Shown in pieces: positions 19,627-24,178 of a stretch of 24,178 nucleotides of DNA. Location of the stretch: positions 1 to 24,178 of the forward strand of contig JBBSEZ010000109.1 of NCBI GenBank assembly GCA_038239195.1, written 5' to 3'. Numbering within the stretch: the stretch's first letter is position 1; every line of letters starts with the position of its first letter. Below the pieces are notes generated by a model. That model saw only the letters and a list, made by a program, of their open reading frames with translations. It searched no databases and had not been told where the DNA came from. This DNA comes from JBBSEZ01 sp038239195 (GTDB lineage: Bacteria > Planctomycetota > Planctomycetia > Gemmatales > Gemmataceae). A program made the translations under genes and the position numbers.

Positions 19627-20439
19627 GTGCTAAGGTCACTCTTCGCGCCCAAGCCGGAGCTCAAGTCCTCGCGCGAGATCGCGCTCATGCGCGAGGCGGG
19701 GAAGTTGGTTGCCGAGGCCCTGCGGCTGTGCCGGACGATGGCCAGGCCCGGCGTGCGCACCTTCGACGTCGATCGCGCCGTCGAAGACCTCTACAGGGCC
19801 CACGGCGCCGAACCGCTGTTCAAGGGCTACCCCGGCAAGGTGCCGTTCCCCGCGGTGACGTGCCTGTCGATCAACGAGCAGGTCGTCCACGGCATCCCCG
19901 GCCCGCGCACGCTGCGCGAGGGGGACCTGTTCAAGATCGACACCGCCTGCAAGCTCAACGGCTGGTGCGCCGACGCGGCCATCACCATCATGGTCGGCGC
20001 GGTAACGCCGGAGAAGAAGCGACTGGTGGACGTCGCCGAGCAGGTGCTGCGCACGGCGATGGTGGAGATGGGCCGGCGCAAATGGTGGTCGGAGGTGGCG
20101 CGGCAGATGCAGCGCGTGGCCGAGTCGGCCGGCTTCAGCGTGGTGACCCAGTACGTCGGCCACGGCATCGGCCGGATCATGCACGAGGCCCCTCAGGTGC
20201 CGAACTTCATCGGCCAGGAACTCAAAAAGCACGACTTCCGGCTGGAGGAGGGCCTGGTGCTGGCGGTCGAGCCGATGGTTAACATGGGCCGCGCCGACAC
20301 CGACGTTTTGCGCGACCACTGGACCGTGGTGACGCGCGACGGCATGCCGAGCGTCCACGTGGAGCACACGCTGGCGCTGACGAAGGAGGGGGTTTACGTG
20401 GTGACGGCGGACGAGGAGACGCTGATCCCACGCGCCTGA
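19627..20439 (+). CDS. map: Methionine aminopeptidase, type I
   Basis: The enzyme removes the initiator methionine from new proteins. Metal ligands are visible in order: DTACKLNGWCADAA (two aspartates, matching E. coli Asp97 and Asp108), GHGIGRIMHEAP (His171 type), VLAVEPMV (Glu204 type) and VHVEHTLAL (Glu235 type); the substrate His lies in VVHGIPGP. The start is GTG at 19627, ten bases after the adk stop with TAGGTAGG nearby; this keeps the conserved ELKSSREIALMREAG segment. An ATG at 19687 would cut into that segment. Length is 270 residues, a little above the family minimum. No infA follows. Confidence 0.95.
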   Translation: MLRSLFAPKPELKSSREIALMREAGKLVAEALRLCRTMARPGVRTFDVDRAVEDLYRAHGAEPLFKGYPGKVPFPAVTCLSINEQVVHGIPGPRTLREGDLFKIDTACKLNGWCADAAITIMVGAVTPEKKRLVDVAEQVLRTAMVEMGRRKWWSEVARQMQRVAESAGFSVVTQYVGHGIGRIMHEAPQVPNFIGQELKKHDFRLEEGLVLAVEPMVNMGRADTDVLRDHWTVVTRDGMPSVHVEHTLALTKEGVYVVTADEETLIPRA

Positions 20440-20474
20440 AGTAGCTGCTTTCGTGGGCGGATGCGGCGGGCCCC

Positions 20475-20503
20475 TTGCCGAATCGGGCCGGCGCTGCTAT
20501 AAG
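20475..20503 (+). promoter_or_regulatory. Promoter before rpmJ and the alpha genes
   Basis: TTGCCG (20475-20480) is followed after exactly 17 bases by TATAAG (20498-20503), with the TG of an extended -10 at 20495-20496. The predicted start is about 40 bases before rpmJ, in a purine-rich leader (CGAAAGAAAAAGCGG). It is one of the best promoter matches in the window and would make rpmJ-rpsM-rpsK-rpsD-rpoA-rplQ separately transcribable. Confidence 0.6.
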
Positions 20504-20550
20504 AAACCTTTTCCACTGCGCGAAAGAAAAAGCGGACGGGGGAGCGACCG

Positions 20551-20664
20551 ATGAAGGTCCGAGCGAGCATCAAGCGGATTTGCGAGAACTGCAAGCTGAT
20601 CCGGCGCCACGGGAAGTTGCTGGTGATCTGTAGCAACCCGCGCCACAAACAGCGCCAGGGTTGA
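20551..20664 (+). CDS. rpmJ: 50S ribosomal protein L36, zinc form
   Basis: This is the smallest ribosomal protein, 37 residues. It begins MKVRASIKRICENCKLIRR, and the zinc ligands are Cys11, Cys14, Cys27 and His32 (CENC, then ICSNPRH), the C+ type. GGGGGAG lies six bases before the ATG. The gene follows the promoter noted above and precedes rpsM by 21 bases, the standard order. infA, normally just upstream, is missing. Confidence 0.95.
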   Translation: MKVRASIKRICENCKLIRRHGKLLVICSNPRHKQRQG

Positions 20665-20685
20665 TCGAGACGAGGAGAGCATCAC

Positions 20686-21072
20686 GTGCCACGTATCCTG
20701 GGTGTCGATCTGCCGAACGACAAGCCGACTCACATTGCCCTGCGCTATCTGTATGGCGTGGGGCCGAGCCTGTCGCTGCGCCTGTGCGAGCAGGCGCGCC
20801 TCGACCCGCTGCGCCGGGCCAAGGAACTCAGCGACGACGAGGTGGCGCGCCTGGCGACCATCCTCGACCGCGAGCACACGGTCGAAGGGCCTTTGCGCCG
20901 GCAGATTCAGCAGAACATTCAACGGCTCAAGGACATCGGCTGCTACCGCGGGACGCGCCACCGGCGCAGCCTGCCGGTGCGCGGCCAGCGGACTCGGACC
21001 AACGCCCGTACCCGGAAGGGGCCGCGCAAGACGGTCGCCGGGAAGAAGGGCGTGAAAGAGCAGCGCGGCTAA
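20686..21072 (+). CDS. rpsM: 30S ribosomal protein S13
   Basis: S13 in the 30S head contacts the P-site tRNA and the 50S bridge. The product has 128 residues: MPRILGVDLPNDKPTHIALRY, the helix-turn GVGPSLSLRLCEQA, DIGCYRGTRHRRSLPVRGQRT and the basic tail RTRKGPRKTVAGKKG. The start is a GTG at 20686, eight bases after GAGGAGAG. The second residues (PRI) match the usual M-A/P-R-I start. Confidence 0.97.
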   Translation: MPRILGVDLPNDKPTHIALRYLYGVGPSLSLRLCEQARLDPLRRAKELSDDEVARLATILDREHTVEGPLRRQIQQNIQRLKDIGCYRGTRHRRSLPVRGQRTRTNARTRKGPRKTVAGKKGVKEQRG

Positions 21073-21091
21073 CAAACAACCGACGCGGACC

Positions 21092-21129
21092 GCGAACGCG
21101 GGGACGGGGACGACCTGGCCCGCGTTCGC
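21092..21129. terminator. 11-bp hairpin between rpsM and rpsK
   Basis: GCGAACGCGGG (21092-21102) pairs perfectly with CCCGCGTTCGC (21119-21129) around a 16-base loop. Only CGTTTG follows, so it is a poor intrinsic terminator but could attenuate, or protect the 3' end of a processed rpsM message. It fills most of the 87-base gap. Confidence 0.35.
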
Positions 21130-21159
21130 CGTTTGAGTTGGCGACAGGGAGCTCGATCT

Positions 21160-21540
21160 GTGGCGAAGAGCAAGAAACGCAAGCAACGACGGAACGTTAG
21201 CCGTGGCATTGCCCACATCAAGGCGACGTTCAACAACACCATCGTGACGATCACCGACAGCAACGGCGACACGCTGTGCTATGCGTCGGCGGGGACGGTC
21301 GGCTTCAAGGGCAGCCGCAAGAGCACGCCGTTCGCCGCTCAGCGCGCCGCTGAAGTGGCCGCCGAGCGCGGCGCGAAGTTTGGCCTCAAGGAGGTCGAGG
21401 TGCGCGTCAAGGGCCCCGGGTCCGGGCGCGAGTCGGCCATCACCGCCCTCCAGGCGGCCGGCCTGAACATCAAGGCCATCGAGGACGTCACGCCCCTGCC
21501 GCACAACGGCTGTCGCCCGCCCAAGAAGCGGCGCGTTTGA
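21160..21540 (+). CDS. rpsK: 30S ribosomal protein S11
   Basis: S11 forms the platform next to the E-site mRNA. The start is taken as GTG at 21160 (MAKSKKRKQRRNVSRGIAHI), with AGGGAG nine bases upstream, giving 126 residues. Conserved parts are KATFNNTIVTITDSNGDTL, GFKGSRKSTPFAAQ, VRVKGPGSGRESAITAL and the end DVTPLPHNGCRPPKKRRV. A TTG nine codons upstream is possible but unlikely. Confidence 0.97.
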   Translation: MAKSKKRKQRRNVSRGIAHIKATFNNTIVTITDSNGDTLCYASAGTVGFKGSRKSTPFAAQRAAEVAAERGAKFGLKEVEVRVKGPGSGRESAITALQAAGLNIKAIEDVTPLPHNGCRPPKKRRV

Positions 21541-21585
21541 CCTTTTTCCGACAACCAAGCGAACAACCCCGGGACCACCCGAGCA

Positions 21586-22287
21586 ATGGCACGAACTATC
21601 GATCCTGTCTGTCGGATGTGCCGCCGCGAAGGCATCAAGCTGTATCTGAAGGGCGCGCGCTGCGAGAGCCCCAAGTGCGCCATCGAGAGGCGCAACACCG
21701 CCCCCGGCATGCACGGCTACCGCCGGGGCAAGATGAGCGAGTACGGCATCCGGCTTCGCGAGAAGCAGAAGCTCAAGCGCTTCTATGGCGTGCTGGAGCG
21801 CCAGTTCCGCCGCTACTTCGAGCTGGCCAGCCGTGCGCCCGAGAACACCGGCGAGATGCTGCTGAGCATCCTCGAGCGGCGCCTCGACAACGTCGTGCAT
21901 CGCCTCGGCTTCGCCCACAGCCGGGCCGGGGCCCGGCAGCTCGTGATGCACGGCCACGTCACCGTCAACGGCCGCAAGGCCAGCATCCCCAGCTTGCTCT
22001 TGAAGGCGGGCGATACCATCGGCATCAAGGTGAGGGCAAGGGCGGCGCGCAAGGGCCCGGCGGGCGGAGGCGAGGGGTCGAAGCGCCACCGCAACGCCCC
22101 GGCGCTGGTGCGGCAAAACCTGCAGGACCACCAGGCGACGCCCCCGGACTTCCTGGAGCGCATGGCGGGCGAAGTGCCGGAGGGGCGCGTGCAGCGCCTG
22201 CCGATGCGGGCCGACGTCGATCCCCGCCTCGCCGACCGCGACAAGGGCATCCGCGAACAGCTTATCATCGAGTTCTGCTCGCGCTAA
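21586..22287 (+). CDS. rpsD: 30S ribosomal protein S4, zinc form
   Basis: S4 nucleates 30S assembly and shapes the mRNA entrance. The N-terminal zinc knuckle (CRMC, then CESPKC) marks the C+ form. NTAPGMHGYRRGKMSEYGIRLREKQKLKRFYGVLE and the S4 RNA-binding domain RRLDNVVHRLGFAHSRAGARQLVMHGHVTVNG follow. At 233 residues it is longer than E. coli S4 (206); the extra is a Gly/Lys/Arg-rich insertion (RARAARKGPAGGGEGSKRH) after the S4 domain. It ends with the usual REQLIIEFCSR. The Shine-Dalgarno is weak. Confidence 0.97.
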   Translation: MARTIDPVCRMCRREGIKLYLKGARCESPKCAIERRNTAPGMHGYRRGKMSEYGIRLREKQKLKRFYGVLERQFRRYFELASRAPENTGEMLLSILERRLDNVVHRLGFAHSRAGARQLVMHGHVTVNGRKASIPSLLLKAGDTIGIKVRARAARKGPAGGGEGSKRHRNAPALVRQNLQDHQATPPDFLERMAGEVPEGRVQRLPMRADVDPRLADRDKGIREQLIIEFCSR

Positions 22288-22347
22288 GACCGCGAAACGA
22301 CAAGCAAGAAGGGCTGGTTCCTGCCCCCCCGAGGGAGAACGATACTC

Positions 22348-23352
22348 ATGCGAATCCGCTGGCGTGGCCTGGAGCTCCCCAACCGCGTGGTGAGCGACCG
22401 CAGCACGTTGACCGATACCTACGGCAAGTTCGTGGCCGAGCCGTTCGAGCGCGGCTTCGGCGTGACGGTGGGCAATAGCCTGCGCCGCATCCTGCTGTCC
22501 AGCCTGGAGGGCAGCGCGGTCACGAGCGTCAAGATCCAGGGGGTGCAGCACGAGATCAGCACCATCCCCGGCGTCGTCGAGGACGTCACCGACATCGTCC
22601 TGAACATCAAGAGCCTGGTCGTGAAGAACGCCAGCGACCAGTCGCGCACGATCCACATCAAGCGGCACGAGAAGGGCGTGGTCAAGGCAAAGGACATCAT
22701 CACCGACCCCGACGTCGAGATCATCAATCCCGACCACGTGATCGCCACGCTGACCGACGACGTGCCGTTCGTGGTCGAGATGCGGGTCGAGAACGGGCGC
22801 GGCTACCGGATGGCGGAGGAGAACGTCGAGGAGGATCGCGAGATCGGCCTGATCCCGGTCGATTCGAGCTTCTCGCCGGTGGTGCGCGTCAAGCACGAGA
22901 TCGAGGACACGCGCGTCGGGCAGCGCACCAACTACGACAAGCTGTTGATGGAGATCTGGACCAACGGCACGGTGACGCCACAGATGGCGCTGGTCGAGGG
23001 CGCCAAGATCCTGCGCAAGCACCTCAATCCGTTCATTCAGTATGCGGAACCGGGCCCGGAAATCGGCATGGGGGACGAGCCGACGGCCGGCGCCGCCGCC
23101 GGCGACACGGTCGATCACGAACTGGACCGCAAGTTGAACATGAGCCTGGCCGAGCTGGAGCTGTCGGTGCGCGCCACCAACTGCCTGGAGTCGGAAGGAA
23201 TCACCACCGTGCGCGACCTGGTGATGCGCGGCGACGACGAGCTCCTCGAGGTACGCAACTTCGGCGAGACGACGTTGAAAGAAGTGAAGACCAAACTGCA
23301 GGAGCGCGGCCTGGCCCTGGGCATGAAGTTGCCCACGTCGCTCAAGCGGTAA
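22348..23352 (+). CDS. rpoA: RNA polymerase alpha subunit
   Basis: Alpha forms the dimer on which RNA polymerase assembles, and its C-terminal domain binds UP elements and activators. The N-terminal domain is recognisable by FVAEPFERGFGVTVGNSLRRILLSSLEG (read in two parts around residues 28-55) and QRTNYDKLLMEIWTNGT. After an Ala/Gly linker the C-terminal domain reads LSVRATNCLESEGI (Arg equivalent to E. coli Arg265, and Asn268, kept) and VRNFGETTLKEVK, where E. coli Lys298 is Thr. Length is 334 residues. The ATG follows GAGGGAGAA. Order rpsD-rpoA-rplQ is standard. Confidence 0.98.
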   Translation: MRIRWRGLELPNRVVSDRSTLTDTYGKFVAEPFERGFGVTVGNSLRRILLSSLEGSAVTSVKIQGVQHEISTIPGVVEDVTDIVLNIKSLVVKNASDQSRTIHIKRHEKGVVKAKDIITDPDVEIINPDHVIATLTDDVPFVVEMRVENGRGYRMAEENVEEDREIGLIPVDSSFSPVVRVKHEIEDTRVGQRTNYDKLLMEIWTNGTVTPQMALVEGAKILRKHLNPFIQYAEPGPEIGMGDEPTAGAAAGDTVDHELDRKLNMSLAELELSVRATNCLESEGITTVRDLVMRGDDELLEVRNFGETTLKEVKTKLQERGLALGMKLPTSLKR

Positions 23353-23359
23353 GTGCCCG

Positions 23360-23437
23360 CAGTCCGCAGTCCGTAGTCAGTAGCTACGGATCGGGGACTA
23401 CTGGCTACGGATTACGGACTACGGACTACTGGCTACT
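23360..23437. repeat. Heptamer-like tandem repeats (TACGGAC / GTCCGTA) before rplQ
   Basis: The rpoA-rplQ gap is made of short units on both strands: AGTCCGCAGTCCGTAGTC on the left and ATTACGGACTACGGACTACT on the right, with CTACTGGCTAC units. Left and right parts are imperfect inverse complements and could pair. It looks like an intergenic short tandem repeat rather than a gene-specific site. The ribosome site of rplQ lies just after it and is weak. Confidence 0.65.
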
Positions 23438-23450
23438 GGATGAGCTTGCC

Positions 23451-24065
23451 ATGCGACACCGAAAAGCCGGCCGGCGACTGGGCCGCAACGCCTCGCACCG
23501 CGAGGCCCTGTTCCGCAACCTGACGTGCGCGCTGATCGAGCACGGCCGCATCATCACCACGGTCGCCAAGGCCAAGGAAGTGCGCCCGTTCGTCGAGAAG
23601 CTCATCACGCTGGCGAAACAGGGGACGCTTCACAGCCGTCGCCTCGCCATCTCAAAGTTGCGCGACAAGGACGCGGTCCACAAGCTGTTCGCGGAGCTCG
23701 GCCCGCGGTTTCGCGAGCGCCCGGGCGGTTACACGCGCGTCATCAAGCGCGCCGAACGGCGCCTGGGCGACGCGGGCGAGACCGCCTTCCTCGAATTGCT
23801 GAAAGAGGGCGAGAAGAAGGTGCAGAAGCGCGGCCAGCGGCCTACGCCCGCGCCCGTGGCGCCGCACGCGCCGGCCCATTCTCCCGCCCCTGGGCATCCT
23901 CCCGCCCCTGCTGCGCCGACGGCGCAGACCGGGACGGCAGCCGCTCCCCCGGCGACCCCGCCGGCGACCGAGCCGACACCGGCGCCGACCGCGGCAGCGC
24001 CTCCCCCGGCGCCTGAACCGGCCCCGGCGACGCCTCCGGCCCCGCCCGCCCCACCGGCGCCGTAA
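23451..24065 (+). CDS. rplQ: 50S ribosomal protein L17 with long Ala/Pro-rich tail
   Basis: L17 lies on the solvent side of the 50S subunit near the tunnel exit. The core is complete: MRHRKAGRRLGRNASHREAL, FRNLTCALIEHGRIITTVAKAKE, VRPFVEKLITLAKQG and GGYTRVIKRAERRLGDAGETAFLEL. The core ends near residue 125, and about 75 more residues follow that are almost only Ala, Pro, Thr and Gly with a few Glu and His. E. coli L17 has 127 residues in all. The tail stays open to TAA at 24063-24065. It is probably disordered; whether it is made at full length is not known. Confidence 0.95.
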   Translation: MRHRKAGRRLGRNASHREALFRNLTCALIEHGRIITTVAKAKEVRPFVEKLITLAKQGTLHSRRLAISKLRDKDAVHKLFAELGPRFRERPGGYTRVIKRAERRLGDAGETAFLELLKEGEKKVQKRGQRPTPAPVAPHAPAHSPAPGHPPAPAAPTAQTGTAAAPPATPPATEPTPAPTAAAPPPAPEPAPATPPAPPAPPAP

Positions 24066-24123
24066 ACGAACTTTGCGCAGACGGCGCAGAACGCCAAGCC
24101 GCCAGCCGCGCCCCTTCCGGGGC

Positions 24124-24144
24124 CCGCCCCGTGCGGCGGGGCGG
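24124..24144. terminator. GC-rich hairpin after rplQ
   Basis: CCGCCCCG (24124-24131), TGCGG, and CGGGGCGG (24137-24144) form a perfect eight-base stem 58 bases after the rplQ stop. It has no T-run. It may end or process the alpha transcript; otherwise 24066-24178 shows no gene. Confidence 0.3.
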
Positions 24145-24178
24145 TGGGCGCTCCGGGGTGTGTCGAGCCGCCCCTTTC

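Overview
The window is a high-GC stretch of a bacterial chromosome carrying almost the whole transcription/translation supercluster on the + strand: 3' rpoC, then str genes (rpsL, a small unknown gene, rpsG, fusA), S10 genes (rpsJ, rplD, rplW, rplB, rpsS, rplV, rpsC, rplP, rpmC, rpsQ), spc genes (rplN, rplX, rplE, rpsN, rpsH, rplF, rplR, rpsE, rplO, secY, adk, map, rpmJ) and alpha genes (rpsM, rpsK, rpsD, rpoA, rplQ). The style of the beta' subunit, the zinc-binding forms of S4, S14, L24 and L36, the high GC and the abundant intergenic hairpin repeats suggest a planctomycete, possibly Gemmatales. That placement is inference from protein style; no search was run.

Layout. Positions 1-3431 hold rpoC without its first ~300 codons and with a one-base frame break in a G4C5 run near 1276-1283. 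Positions 3432-4920 hold a REP-like double hairpin, a promoter, rpsL, a two-CxxC mini-protein, rpsG and a convincing intrinsic terminator. A second promoter with an extended -10 drives fusA, whose EF-G is of an unusual type. The only minus-strand gene is a Vsr-like endonuclease at 7130-7582, convergent with fusA and divergent from rpsJ; it lies where tuf is usually found. From 7696 onward the S10-spc-alpha genes run to 24065 with short gaps, many filled by perfect hairpins or tandem repeats.

Genes usual in this order but absent here are tuf (after fusA), rplC (between rpsJ and rplD, where a perfect 20-bp hairpin sits instead), rpmD (rpsE and rplO overlap by one base) and infA (map is followed directly by a promoter and rpmJ). 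Most are essential in other bacteria and presumably lie elsewhere in the genome, or have been lost as rpmD has in some lineages.

Functionally the genes build the RNA polymerase core, both ribosomal subunits, the translocation/recycling GTPase, the Sec channel, adenylate kinase and N-terminal methionine removal. I see no clear new multi-gene system. The most interesting signals are the zinc-ribbon gene wedged between rpsL and rpsG, a 60-bp repeat of REP/BIME architecture (one copy supplies the rpsH stop codon), arginine at S12 position 88, an EF-G lacking the usual domain-IV tip residues, a 62-base rpsC/rplP overlap, and the rplC gap.
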